Below are positions 37,874 through 46,961 of a stretch of DNA of 64,000 bases, piece by piece. Position 1 is the first letter of the stretch, and every line of letters begins with the position of its first letter. The DNA is taken from positions 44,295 through 108,294 of the forward strand of contig JAGLON010000039.1 of assembly GCA_023138975.1 (NCBI GenBank). Reading direction: 5' to 3'. The notes below the pieces were generated by a model that did no database searches, was not told where the DNA came from, and worked only from the letters and a program-made list of their open reading frames with translations. The stretch is from Candidatus Zixiibacteriota bacterium. Its GTDB lineage: Bacteria; Zixibacteria; MSB-5A5; GN15; JAAZOE01. Made by a program: the position numbers and the translations under genes.

Positions 37874-40831
37874 ATGAACTTCCGCGATCCGGTTTCAATC
37901 CCACTGCCCACGACATCCCATGAATTCGAACGCATGTGCCTATTGATCGCTCGCGAACAGTATGGCCCCGAGTACTATCGCTATGCGCGAAGTGGGCAGG
38001 GCCAGCATGGCATTGATATTTATTCGCCCTATCATCGAGGCAGATATCTGCAATGCAAACTTCACAAGAAGCCGATTTCCGACAAGACTCTGATTCGCGA
38101 ATTAAAAAAGGACTTGTCAAATGCCAAGGAGAGATTTAGTGATCTGAAGCAATTCATATTTGCTGTGAGCGTTGAGAGCCGAGAAACTGTTTATGAAGTC
38201 TGCGAAGAACTCAGTGAGGGTGAAGTACGAGTCATTCCTTGGTTTTGGAATCATTTGCAGGAAGATATCGCTCGTTCCAAATGGCTTTTGCGATATTGCC
38301 TGAAATGTGAAGCGGGAGCCCAGTGGATAAGTGATGACTTTGTGGAGAAGGAAGAGAAAAAGGGAGAAGAAGAAGGCTGGCAACCGCTTCAGTTTTACAG
38401 TAGCAACTTGAACGTGCAATGGTATGGCTTACTGCAAAACTGGGATGCCCCACGCCAGCATTATAGAAGCATCAGAGAAGCCATAGCAAAGTCATTTGCC
38501 GATACTCACAGCGATATGCCCGTTGCTGCGGTGGTCCGGGGCGAAGGAGGTAGCGGCAAATCGGTCTTGCTGCGCAGGCTCGCGCTAGACTTGCGAACCG
38601 AATACACAATCTATTGGGTTGATGACAATGCTGCTGATTTTCTCAACAATGAATGGCTTTATGATATCGAGAACCACCCTACTGAAAAATACCTGCTGGT
38701 GCTGGAAGACTGGTACCGGAATTTCGCAAACCCAGGCGATCGGGCGACCGCTAACCGGCTGTTACAAAAGATTAGGAAGAAACCGAACGTGCGTTTGCTG
38801 ATTGGCGATCGACCTGCGCAGTATACCTACTATCCCAAGACAAATGACAACATATTCGATTTGAACACTGACGAGAACGCTACTCTGGTTTCATTCATTG
38901 TCAACATTGTGCCCCATTGGAGAGATAAATTTCTTGAGGAAGAGAAGGTGCAGTTGCTTAAATCCGGATTCTTCCAGGTACTCTTCATATACCAGTACTT
39001 AGATACAAGCAAACCGCTGCCAAAAGCGGGAAACTACTTTCTGGAGATAATACAAAGCGATTACAGACATCTCGCAAATCACGATAATTCACTTTACAGA
39101 GGTCTCGCACAAACACTCTATGTGTTGGCACATTTATACGTCGATTATGGATTGCATCTTTCACCAGAGGCGCTGGTTACTCTGGCAGAATCGTATTCAG
39201 ATTCACAGCGGCCATTATCGCATCAACGCGACATTCGCGCCATTTTTGATGACCCGGTGACAAGAAGGTACATTGATGTTGTAGATGTTGGTGTGAAACG
39301 CGGTACTGCTGACACAGGTTTCAATAGGATTCAGTTTCTTCACGATACTTTGGCCGATCAAGGCTGGAAGTATGCACCTGTTGATATCCGCTATGTCTTC
39401 GGAAACCCCGATACCATTGCACAACTAATTGATGCTCTGCGGACCAGAGAAACCGCCTATGATTTAGCCAGAATGCTATTTTTCGTTTTGAGAGCAAAAC
39501 CAGGGATGGTGACCAAGGCACAAGCAATTGCGTGCTGTGATTATCTGATATTCCTTGGTTGCGAGTCTCCCTTTTATGTCTATGTCTTATTTACCGAAGG
39601 GTTGATTGAGATGAGCGACCGCGAGAGACTTGCGTACATACCTCGGTTAACTGGCTTGGGAAGGCTGAACAGCTTCTTCTGGAGTAAGGTCGTCATTTGG
39701 ATTAAAAAACGAATGAATGACAAGGATTATAGAGAAACTCTCGGGAGCTTAGTCGATGCTGGAACTCATTGTAATTCAGTCTTAGTGGGATATTTCCGGG
39801 CGTTGGACGAGGATGAACTAAAGCAAGTATCAGATGATTTTCTTACAGCGGAGAGATTGAAGGAGCGCTGCTATGGTCCTTCTCTTACTGTTATCCTCAA
39901 GAGACTTCGTTATGATGAAGAGATTCGTGCAATTTCCCGTAAGTATCTCAAGTCGCCGGAGCCTGAGAAAGTCTTCGAAATTTTTACCACTTGCCTACAT
40001 ATCTTAAGTGAGGAGCCGGTTGCGAAGGAGGCCGCCCGAAAGTACCTCCAATCGCCGGAGTCTGAGAAAACCCATCAAAGTTTTACCACTTGCCTACATA
40101 TCTTAAGTGAGGAGCCGGTTGCGAAGGAGCCCGCCCGAAAGTACCTCCAATCGCCGAATCCTGACAAAGTAACCGAGATTTTTAGCACTTGCCTGAAAAT
40201 CTTACAAGATGAGAAAGTAGCGAAAGTTGCTGCTACTCGGATATTGGCCTCGCCAATTGAGGGTTCAGATCACAGACTAATTTACCGCGCGTTGTGTATT
40301 GCCGCTGAGACTGAAGAACTGGATACTCATGCTGAGGATATGGTGCGCAGAATACTTGAACAAAAACCTAAGCACTTTAGCAAAACCCTATTACGGCAAT
40401 ATAACCTCTATTTGCAGATGATGAAGGTGCCTTTGTTTAGAATAAAATCGTGGCAATCAGAAGTTGATGGAATATTGCAGGACAAGAGCAAGATTTATAG
40501 GAATTTGTTCTACTCAATAACTCGTAGCCACATCGAAAAACCGGCACCTGTTGCTGACGCTTGTCTATATTATGTTCGCAACTGGAGAAGCGAATTCAGT
40601 CGGCCAAAGGAACATTGGATGTATTTCGTTCGCAGCCTAGCCCACCCCAGCATTGTAGAGCGATCAAACGTCAAAGAGGAGATGAGTCAATTGTGTAGTC
40701 AGATGCTGCGTGCTCACAACTGCCCCGCTAAATTAGAAAGCTGGCTTCGGTTCATAACGGAAGAAGATAGATTTCCATTGTGGAACTCAGCCGGAGATAG
40801 GGAGCTTCGTTCCCCATTGGGGCCATCATAA
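37874..40831 (+). CDS. Nuclease-STAND NTPase, Avs-like defence protein
   Basis: The N-terminal about 110 residues form a PD-(D/E)xK Mrr-like nuclease: EFERM helix, GID with D48, then LQCK with Q60 and K62. A P-loop NTPase follows (GEGGSGKS near 224; YLLVLEDW as Walker B near 275; LLIGDR near 315). The C-terminal half is helical and contains three tandem 33-residue repeats (688-786). Nuclease-STAND-repeat architecture is that of Avs anti-phage sensors, where the repeats sense a phage protein and trigger DNA cleavage. GC content is higher than in the following genes. A 20-codon ORF (37805-37867) lies just upstream. Confidence 0.72.
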   Translation: MNFRDPVSIPLPTTSHEFERMCLLIAREQYGPEYYRYARSGQGQHGIDIYSPYHRGRYLQCKLHKKPISDKTLIRELKKDLSNAKERFSDLKQFIFAVSVESRETVYEVCEELSEGEVRVIPWFWNHLQEDIARSKWLLRYCLKCEAGAQWISDDFVEKEEKKGEEEGWQPLQFYSSNLNVQWYGLLQNWDAPRQHYRSIREAIAKSFADTHSDMPVAAVVRGEGGSGKSVLLRRLALDLRTEYTIYWVDDNAADFLNNEWLYDIENHPTEKYLLVLEDWYRNFANPGDRATANRLLQKIRKKPNVRLLIGDRPAQYTYYPKTNDNIFDLNTDENATLVSFIVNIVPHWRDKFLEEEKVQLLKSGFFQVLFIYQYLDTSKPLPKAGNYFLEIIQSDYRHLANHDNSLYRGLAQTLYVLAHLYVDYGLHLSPEALVTLAESYSDSQRPLSHQRDIRAIFDDPVTRRYIDVVDVGVKRGTADTGFNRIQFLHDTLADQGWKYAPVDIRYVFGNPDTIAQLIDALRTRETAYDLARMLFFVLRAKPGMVTKAQAIACCDYLIFLGCESPFYVYVLFTEGLIEMSDRERLAYIPRLTGLGRLNSFFWSKVVIWIKKRMNDKDYRETLGSLVDAGTHCNSVLVGYFRALDEDELKQVSDDFLTAERLKERCYGPSLTVILKRLRYDEEIRAISRKYLKSPEPEKVFEIFTTCLHILSEEPVAKEAARKYLQSPESEKTHQSFTTCLHILSEEPVAKEPARKYLQSPNPDKVTEIFSTCLKILQDEKVAKVAATRILASPIEGSDHRLIYRALCIAAETEELDTHAEDMVRRILEQKPKHFSKTLLRQYNLYLQMMKVPLFRIKSWQSEVDGILQDKSKIYRNLFYSITRSHIEKPAPVADACLYYVRNWRSEFSRPKEHWMYFVRSLAHPSIVERSNVKEEMSQLCSQMLRAHNCPAKLESWLRFITEEDRFPLWNSAGDRELRSPLGPS
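39938..40234 (+). repeat. Three in-frame 99-bp tandem repeats
   Basis: Units 39938-40036, 40037-40135 and 40136-40234 encode 33-residue repeats RKYLxSPxxEK...FTTCLHILSEEPVAKEAA. The first two are almost identical at the DNA level over about 60 bases, so they arose recently. The third has diverged. They lie in the predicted sensor region. Confidence 0.9.
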
Positions 40832-40991
40832 TGGGTTTCATGTGAGAAATAGGTGGCACGATCGGCAGCTAACGAACGGCTAAAGTCGGATCGCAATTCC
40901 GCTTTGCTTCATTGCAACCGCATGTCAACCCAGTTTCTTGTTAGAAAACTGTTAGAAAACCCGGTTTCTGAAGGAAATCCCACTTAAAAAG

Positions 40992-41023
40992 AAACTCCCG
41001 AAGTCGTTCAACTTCAGGAGTTT
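40992..41023 (-). terminator. Terminator of the truncated tRNA
   Basis: AAACTCC C GAAG / CTTC A GGAGTTT is an 11-bp stem with one mismatch, lying just beyond the 3' end of the minus-strand tRNA remnant, as an ordinary tRNA terminator would. Confidence 0.65.
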
Positions 41024-41029
41024 AAATTT

Positions 41030-41072
41030 TGGTAGCGGGGGCAGGATTTGAACCTGCGACCTTCGGGTTATA
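41030..41072 (-). pseudogene. Truncated tRNA 3' half (tRNA-Met-like), att remnant
   Basis: On the minus strand the bases read ATAACCCGAAGG, GTCGCAGGTTCAAATCCTGC (T arm) and CCCGCTACCA (acceptor 3' strand with CCA). The match to a tRNA-Met stops inside the anticodon loop, and the 5' half is replaced by an integrase fragment. This is the pattern left by an integrative element that recombines in a tRNA gene. Confidence 0.75.
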
Positions 41073-41085
41073 GACCCACAATAAG

Positions 41086-41301
41086 ATTAATATTGCTGAG
41101 AAAGCTGGTATTAAGAATTTAACTAAACTTCACACACTCAGGCATACTTTCGCCTCGCATTTGGTTATGAAAGGCGTTGATTTGCCGACGGTGGTGAAAT
41201 TGATGGGACATTCAGATATTCAAACGACAATGATTTACGCTCACCTTGCTCCTGATCATTTAGCTGATGCTGTGGAGAAGTTGAGTTTTGGGAAGGTGTG
41301 A
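41086..41301 (+). pseudogene. 3' fragment of a second integrase gene
   Basis: The frame encodes INIAEKAGIKNLTKLHTLRH..., 71 residues nearly identical to the last residues of the intact integrase at 36449-37525, including the catalytic HxxR, His and Tyr. It ends LSFGKV instead of LEF because of a one-base deletion near 41285. It lacks a start and adjoins the tRNA remnant. Confidence 0.9.
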
Positions 41302-41428
41302 TAATCTATATGATAGGCGAATACCTAATTAAGCATGAATGAAAATCAAGAATCTATTTTTCTTTTCATATAAGCATTTTTTAGATATATTGTTATCTGA
41401 TTGTATATATAATTAAGGGATTATATTT

Positions 41429-42412
41429 ATGGTATCTCGCAATAATAATGATAATAGTATTCCTGCTGCACAAATAAGGCTTTTACAGTTGATATTTGAT
41501 AAATTCTCCGTGACTGGGAAATGGCCTAATTGTCGCCTTTTACAGATCGAGTTTCTTCCAGATGAATTCTGGACAGCCATTGATAAAGTCGACCAATATC
41601 TCATAAATAGATATGGTAGTAAGTCACAATCTGATTCACAGGCAGTTCTTTCAATTAGTGGAATTGCCGCTTGTAATAATTCAAACAATCATACATCTCT
41701 ATTTATACGAGCACTGAACGCATGCATTGAATTTTATAAGAGCAACCCAGAGAATCCCATTTTAACAACATTACAATTACAAGAGTTAGCATCCTTTTCT
41801 GAAGATGAATCTCATCGTGCTATGGGATTATTATTTATAGGGGATCGAACCTGGAGTAGTGCTTCAGGTTCACTCGTAAAACAAATTACCGAATTAAAGC
41901 TAAATCCAGATATCTTAAATTATTTAGAAGTGACAAATATTGAGCAATATCTCAAAATAGCAAAACAGTTCAGACCTAGAGAAACCAATTATTATTGTGT
42001 AGATTTGCGGCGTATCGAATTAAAGGATAAAATTCATAAGACTTTCTCAATTCTAGATGCAAGAATAGTAGAAAGGTGTCAAGGGCTGTTTCATGATGGT
42101 CATTATTCGGAGGCTATCGAAGCAAGTTTTAAAGTAGTAAGAGATCGCTTGCGACAACTTACTGGATACGAAAGAAGTCAAGAAGCATTTGGCAAAGCAA
42201 AATTACATATTGAGGGAGCGGTAGCAGCCAATGTTGACAAAAACTTCAATGAGGGAATCAAGTTTATGTTGATGGCTATTGACAAATTTAGAAATGTAAA
42301 AAGTCATACATCTAAGGATATGATCGAAGATCCTGCACATGCATATGAATACTTGAACCTTAGTAGTCTAGCAATGAGATTTCTCGACAGAGTCACACCT
42401 GTAAAGAATTAA
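41429..42412 (+). CDS. HEPN-like Ymh/TIGR02391 family protein
   Basis: The C-terminal about 120 residues match the TIGR02391 (Ymh) family: FHDGHYSEAIEASFKVVRDRLRQLTG ... FMLMAIDKFRNVKSH. The RNVKSH segment (about 290-296) is an Rx4H motif of HEPN ribonucleases. The N-terminal 190 residues are helical and unassigned. HEPN proteins of this kind act as toxins in abortive phage defence. It stands alone as one cassette between two integrase remnants. Confidence 0.65.
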   Translation: MVSRNNNDNSIPAAQIRLLQLIFDKFSVTGKWPNCRLLQIEFLPDEFWTAIDKVDQYLINRYGSKSQSDSQAVLSISGIAACNNSNNHTSLFIRALNACIEFYKSNPENPILTTLQLQELASFSEDESHRAMGLLFIGDRTWSSASGSLVKQITELKLNPDILNYLEVTNIEQYLKIAKQFRPRETNYYCVDLRRIELKDKIHKTFSILDARIVERCQGLFHDGHYSEAIEASFKVVRDRLRQLTGYERSQEAFGKAKLHIEGAVAANVDKNFNEGIKFMLMAIDKFRNVKSHTSKDMIEDPAHAYEYLNLSSLAMRFLDRVTPVKN

Positions 42413-42484
42413 TTCATTAAAAAGGTATCACCTGCTATGAATAGTATACAGCCCCTTCCTGTTTAGGTTTCATTAACAGAGTAT

Positions 42485-42505
42485 GGTGAAAAGTTGGGGT
42501 TTTGA
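42485..42505 (+). pseudogene. Possible very short integrase 3' remnant
   Basis: GGTGAAAAGTTGGGGTTTTGA resembles the end of the integrase gene (GTGGAGAAGTTGGAGTTTTAG). At only 21 bases in AT-rich DNA it could be chance, but the same tail recurs at 43610-43643. Confidence 0.4.
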
Positions 42506-42640
42506 AGTTGTGCAAAAAACCGTTTAACTACGAGTGTCTACAATATATAGTATTGGACAAGGAAATTCTATTGTCATATCTTTGACCTGACAGGTTACTC
42601 ATATCATCATTGTGACATTTCAAGAGAGGTCGATTAGACG

Positions 42641-43609
42641 GTGAAAAATAATGCAACGGTATCTCCTAGTGATAAGCTAACGTGTGAGTTTGTCAGAGAA
42701 TACACGAAAATTGCATGCGACTTTCTTAGGGTAGGATTAATAGAATTTCACAGAGACAGATTCTCTGACTGGCAACACTATCAGGTTCCTCTTGCGAATC
42801 TTTGCATAGGAATAGAATTGCTAGTTAAGGCATATCTGGCCAAGCAGAACCTATCTCTAATTTTTACAAATTTACCCCAACCCATGAAGGCATTCATAAT
42901 ATGTCCAGATTCAGCTCCTAAAAATTTCAGTTGGGACAGGCTATCTATTATTCTACGTACAGATCATTTTAACACCTTAAATTTAAATGAAGCATTTTCC
43001 CTGCTTTTTAACTTTTCACCGAGTATTAAGCAACAAATAGGAGCTCACACCAAAATCTTGTCAAAATTCAGGAATGCTGCTATACACAACATTTGTACAG
43101 AGTTTGATCTCCACACTGTAGACAGAGCGGCGTATGTAGGTATTGAATTAATGCAGTCATTCATTGCTTCGCATGACCTTGAGATTCACTCGTATATTGT
43201 TACTGAGAAGGATAGGTCTTTTCTTAAGAAGTATAGTAAAGACCGAACTGAATGTGTAAGAAAGAAACTGAACAAGGCAGTAGAGAAAGCAAAGAACGCA
43301 CCTACAGATAACGGTGGAGTAGACCCACAAGGATGGGCAGAACATGAAGGTGTTTGCCCTGTCTGCAAGAGCGATGTATTGCTACATGGGGAGACAGTGT
43401 TCGACACGCAATGGGTTGTAGGCGGGGGTGACGAGGATGCATCATTAGACCCGTTCTTGACGTTTTTTGCGGAAGAAATGGAGTGCGAATCTTGTCACTT
43501 GAAGCTCGAAGACCCCGGAGAATTTTCTCTTGCGGGCGTTGATACATCTTATGATAAATCTGATTCCTTAGATCAGTGGTTACACGAAAAATATGGCGAT
43601 TATTATTAA
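42641..43609 (+). CDS. HEPN-like protein with zinc ribbon
   Basis: The N-terminal about 190 residues form a helical bundle with KFRNAAIHN near 143-149, which contains an Rx4H HEPN motif. After a basic linker (about 190-225) a zinc ribbon has CPVC (about 240) and CESC (about 287). It ends in an acidic tail. The start is GTG 42641, following an AGAGAGG stretch. It is the second HEPN gene of the island and sits directly against an integrase remnant: the stop TAA at 43607-43609 is followed at once by it. An RNase-toxin role is inferred. Confidence 0.6.
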   Translation: MKNNATVSPSDKLTCEFVREYTKIACDFLRVGLIEFHRDRFSDWQHYQVPLANLCIGIELLVKAYLAKQNLSLIFTNLPQPMKAFIICPDSAPKNFSWDRLSIILRTDHFNTLNLNEAFSLLFNFSPSIKQQIGAHTKILSKFRNAAIHNICTEFDLHTVDRAAYVGIELMQSFIASHDLEIHSYIVTEKDRSFLKKYSKDRTECVRKKLNKAVEKAKNAPTDNGGVDPQGWAEHEGVCPVCKSDVLLHGETVFDTQWVVGGGDEDASLDPFLTFFAEEMECESCHLKLEDPGEFSLAGVDTSYDKSDSLDQWLHEKYGDYY

Positions 43610-43643
43610 TTTGGCTGATGCTGTTGAGAAGTTGGGGTTTTGA
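43610..43643 (+). pseudogene. Integrase 3' remnant
   Basis: TTTGGCTGATGCTGTTGAGAAGTTGGGGTTTTGA matches the last 33 bases of the intact integrase (37493-37525), encoding LADAVEKLGF and a stop. It begins at the base after the stop of the HEPN gene. Confidence 0.85.
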
Positions 43644-43652
43644 ACTATAGAA

Positions 43653-44990
43653 TTAAATTGCATCTGGTAACTCATTTCGTATATCTCCTTTAATCTTTAC
43701 TTGTTCTCTTTGTGCGCGAATGGCTTTTGATTCCTCATACTCTCTTGCTTCTGCTGTCAAGATAAACTCAGTATCACTTGATAGTATTTTAACTTCCTTC
43801 TCAATAGCGTTTAGGCTCACATTGAAAAATTCTTTTCTTCTATTTACTAAATTGACTCGCTTTGACTCAAAGGATTTATGCAAGGATTTTTCCAAACTAG
43901 GAGCATCATCTGAATAAATCATGGCGTGAATATCAAAAATGAATGGTACACTAGCATCTCCAAGCTCCTTGACACGATCTATTGGTTCTAATCGTCTTGT
44001 CATGCCAATTTTATAGACCTCTTCGCCAAATGAACCAATGTTTGAAATAATGTATATGTGACCTGCCTTTGTTTGTTGAGCCATTGATTTTGCTCTTTCG
44101 CTTTTAGTATGAGCTTCTTCCAATTCTATTCCAAGCGCGGCAATTTTCTCTTGTAGCTTTTCAAGCTTTGCACCCGTAGTTTTTTCTGCTTCTGCCTTTG
44201 CCTTATCTAATAACTTTTGATACTTTTCCTCTTCCTTCACCGCTTGCTCCATTTCTTGTTCAAGCTTTGTTTCTTCTCGCATTTGCCGCCTTATTTCGGC
44301 TTGTTCTTCTTTTTCTTGCTGTTTTTTCTCTTTGTATTCGTGGGCTAGGCGTAGTTCATTGATCTTTAGACCTAGATATTTAGGTGATATATTTATTGCG
44401 TTTGATTCATTTAGCTTATTTATAGCGACAAATGCCTTTTCTACTCTCTGCTCCATTCTTGTGGCATTATTCCAGCGAATATTAGATATTGCGGAATCAC
44501 ATTCATTATTGAAGGCTCTTGCCGTTAAACGAATTCCTCTATTTGTCATTGTGCGACCTTTTGTTTTACTGCCTTCCACAATCCATTCTTTATTGCAGAA
44601 TATTGCCGTTTTGCTTTTTATCATTTCTTTTTGCTTGGATTTAACTGCTGTAATTTTCTCCTTATATTTTTCTGAAGTATCAAAATCAAAGTGAGGTTTA
44701 TAAAAGCCCAACTCAGCTAACTCAATTTCCTCATCGTAGATTGCTACTTCTTCAATTAATCTATCAAAGAGTGCTTTCTTCTCCTTATAACTTGCTCTTA
44801 GCTCTTCGATTGTTTTTTCAATATTTTGTTTCTCAGAAGTAACTCGTGCGAACTCCTTGTCTACATCAATTATTTTTGAAAATCGTTTTTCATATGTTTT
44901 GTATTTTTGGGTCGCTTTAAATGCATAAATAGCTAAAACTATTAGAGCAATAAATAGAAGTACTATTGCCAGTATTGAATATGATTCCAT
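43653..44990 (-). CDS. Membrane-anchored DUF4041/T5orf172 (GIY-YIG) protein
   Basis: The N-terminus is a transmembrane helix (ILAIVLLFIALIVLAIYAF). A DUF4041-type domain (about 90-210) and a long coiled coil (about 225-305, EEKYQKLLDKAKAEAEK) follow. The C-terminal domain (about 306-390) is T5orf172, a GIY-YIG-related fold: GHIYIISN, VYKIGMTRR, and the RRKEFFNV end. Related proteins occur in phages and defence islands. SD GAGGAAAAAG precedes the ATG. It is transcribed against its neighbours. Confidence 0.78.
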   Translation of the reverse strand: MESYSILAIVLLFIALIVLAIYAFKATQKYKTYEKRFSKIIDVDKEFARVTSEKQNIEKTIEELRASYKEKKALFDRLIEEVAIYDEEIELAELGFYKPHFDFDTSEKYKEKITAVKSKQKEMIKSKTAIFCNKEWIVEGSKTKGRTMTNRGIRLTARAFNNECDSAISNIRWNNATRMEQRVEKAFVAINKLNESNAINISPKYLGLKINELRLAHEYKEKKQQEKEEQAEIRRQMREETKLEQEMEQAVKEEEKYQKLLDKAKAEAEKTTGAKLEKLQEKIAALGIELEEAHTKSERAKSMAQQTKAGHIYIISNIGSFGEEVYKIGMTRRLEPIDRVKELGDASVPFIFDIHAMIYSDDAPSLEKSLHKSFESKRVNLVNRRKEFFNVSLNAIEKEVKILSSDTEFILTAEAREYEESKAIRAQREQVKIKGDIRNELPDAI

Positions 44991-45460
44991 ACTTTTTCCT
45001 CTTATCTTTTGTATTTGTGATAATATATTTTATTATACTAACTCTAATAATTGTAAATTATTGTATCTATGAATAAAAATCAACACTTTTAATGGGTCAC
45101 GTACATAATTGCTGTGGAATATTCTACTTGTACATTCTGATGCTATACTCCGGGAACAGATGATTTAAGCCATCCAAAATTGCAGACTTACATCACATCG
45201 CACTCAAACATGCATTCTCGCCACATTTTAACTATAATAGGTACAATTTTCCGAATTTTATATCGATAGATTCTTCTGATAGTCGAGCAACAATATTAAT
45301 TGCTCATTATTCTTTATCAATTTTAGTTTCCCATAAGATTAATTGAACTTTATTGAATCTATGAAACACATTGACTTAAGGTAGTCAATTGGCCTAATTA
45401 AGACATATATTTATTTTCTCAAGAGAAATCAGATTGAATAGGAGTTTGGAGGAGGAAAAA
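44991..45460. other. AT-rich gap without gene
   Basis: I see no gene, array or strong hairpin in this 470-base stretch. It must hold promoters for both flanking divergent genes. Confidence 0.4.
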
Positions 45461-46582
45461 TTGGAGCCATATAGAATAAAATCAACATCAAGGCAATCTG
45501 CTGTGTGTGATCCTATTATCCTTCGTGAAACATCTACAACTCGTCTGATTTTTAAACCGTCAATTGTGCATAATGCGAGCCAACCTGAAGCTAGTGTTAG
45601 AGGATACTTCATTTTTCAGAAAAAAGGTAGGAATGAAAACTGGATAGACTATAAACAATTAAATCTTTCTGATCTTCGAGCCGATGAATGGATACAGCTT
45701 GAGATTAAATCTAAGGAACTTTTAGAATTATTTAAAGGATTGTCGCCTCTCTACGATATATCGCATAAGGATGGCATTCCCATTGGCGAGGCTCAATATG
45801 TAAAAGTTGAAGCTAATCTTGAAGAGTTAAGCAATGTCACTGAAGGTGATCTAGAAAAGTTCTTCCAGCTACACAAAAAGGCTGGAGTGAAGTTGCTTGA
45901 AAGTCTCTTGAATTATACTATTGGGATAGACGATCCTCAACATGTTATTGAACACCTTGAGAAAATGGAAATTGATAGTCTAATGAAGCTTAATAGTCTA
46001 GTCGGATTAAGTAATCTAAGAAGATGTTTGAAGCTCTGGAGAGAGAATACTAATAATTCTGATGAAGAGTTTTGGCAGCAAACCTTTTTGGAAAATACAC
46101 TTATTCTTTCACAGATTTTTCCATTTCCTGTGCTTCTTATTGAGGGAAAAGCTTATGTTGGGGGAAAGTCTTATGATAATACTGGTGGTAATCTCGTTGA
46201 TTTCTTATGCAGTAATGAAATCACGAAAAATGCTGTTTTGATTGAAATTAAAACTCCAACGACCAAGCTACTTGGCAGGAAATACAGATCAAATGTATTC
46301 AACATATCCCAAGAAATTTCTGGAGCAGTAATTCAACTTTCCAATTATAGGAATTCCTTTTACCTGGATTATGATTCAATAACACGAGAAAAATTGGAAG
46401 CACTTGAAGCCTTTTCTCCTCATTGTGTTGTTATCGCAGGGAATATCGGAGAGGAATTGTCTAGTGATACTCAAAGAAAATCATTTGAACTTTTTCGTAA
46501 TAATCTTAAAGATACTCAGGTAATCAGTTTTGATGAGTTATTCGGTAGGATTGAAGGATTAATTGGATTACTTGAAGAATAG
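45461..46582 (+). CDS. sduA: Shedu anti-phage nuclease (DUF4263)
   Basis: The C-terminal about 170 residues are the Shedu DUF4263 nuclease: GGNLVDFLCSN, AVLIEIKTPTTKLLG (PD-(D/E)xK core with D and ExK), and HCVVIAGN. The N-terminal about 180 residues are variable, as usual for Shedu, where they sense the infection. The start is TTG 45461, which follows SD GGAGGAGG at 45448; the TTG at 45434 lacks one. Shedu is a single-protein defence system, and here it stands alone. Confidence 0.88.
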   Translation: MEPYRIKSTSRQSAVCDPIILRETSTTRLIFKPSIVHNASQPEASVRGYFIFQKKGRNENWIDYKQLNLSDLRADEWIQLEIKSKELLELFKGLSPLYDISHKDGIPIGEAQYVKVEANLEELSNVTEGDLEKFFQLHKKAGVKLLESLLNYTIGIDDPQHVIEHLEKMEIDSLMKLNSLVGLSNLRRCLKLWRENTNNSDEEFWQQTFLENTLILSQIFPFPVLLIEGKAYVGGKSYDNTGGNLVDFLCSNEITKNAVLIEIKTPTTKLLGRKYRSNVFNISQEISGAVIQLSNYRNSFYLDYDSITREKLEALEAFSPHCVVIAGNIGEELSSDTQRKSFELFRNNLKDTQVISFDELFGRIEGLIGLLEE

Positions 46583-46961
46583 AATAGTTGCTTTTTTTAT
46601 AGTGTGAGAGATATGAAATATGGTTTTTTATTGCTAATTTTATGAACTACTCAAAATTGCAGAGCAATTTGGTATAGTAATATTGAGACTATTGTGATTT
46701 ATGATCTTCTTGACTAATGAGTATTTGGCGAGTACTGTTGATAAGTTTAAGAATGAGCTCAGCGATATTAGCTGTTGGCACTCAATACTTTTGTTTCAAG
46801 CCCCATTTATCTCACATACTTTTTCTTGTAGGCCATATATCTTTAATAAGAATAATCTTTTAATTATTCAATTGTTACTGCAGATTATAATCACTATATT
46901 TACTAGGTTTTTACTAAAACAACAATTCGCGAATTGAGATGTCAAAGATTGGAATTGATGA
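46583..46961. other. AT-rich gap without convincing gene
   Basis: The ORF at 46701-46937 lacks an SD and looks like random hydrophobic translation. No other structure is seen. Confidence 0.4.

Noticed and set aside
46701..46937. Hydrophobic ORF of 78 codons between Shedu and AAA+ genes
   Set aside because: No SD, no recognisable pattern; likely chance in AT-rich DNA.
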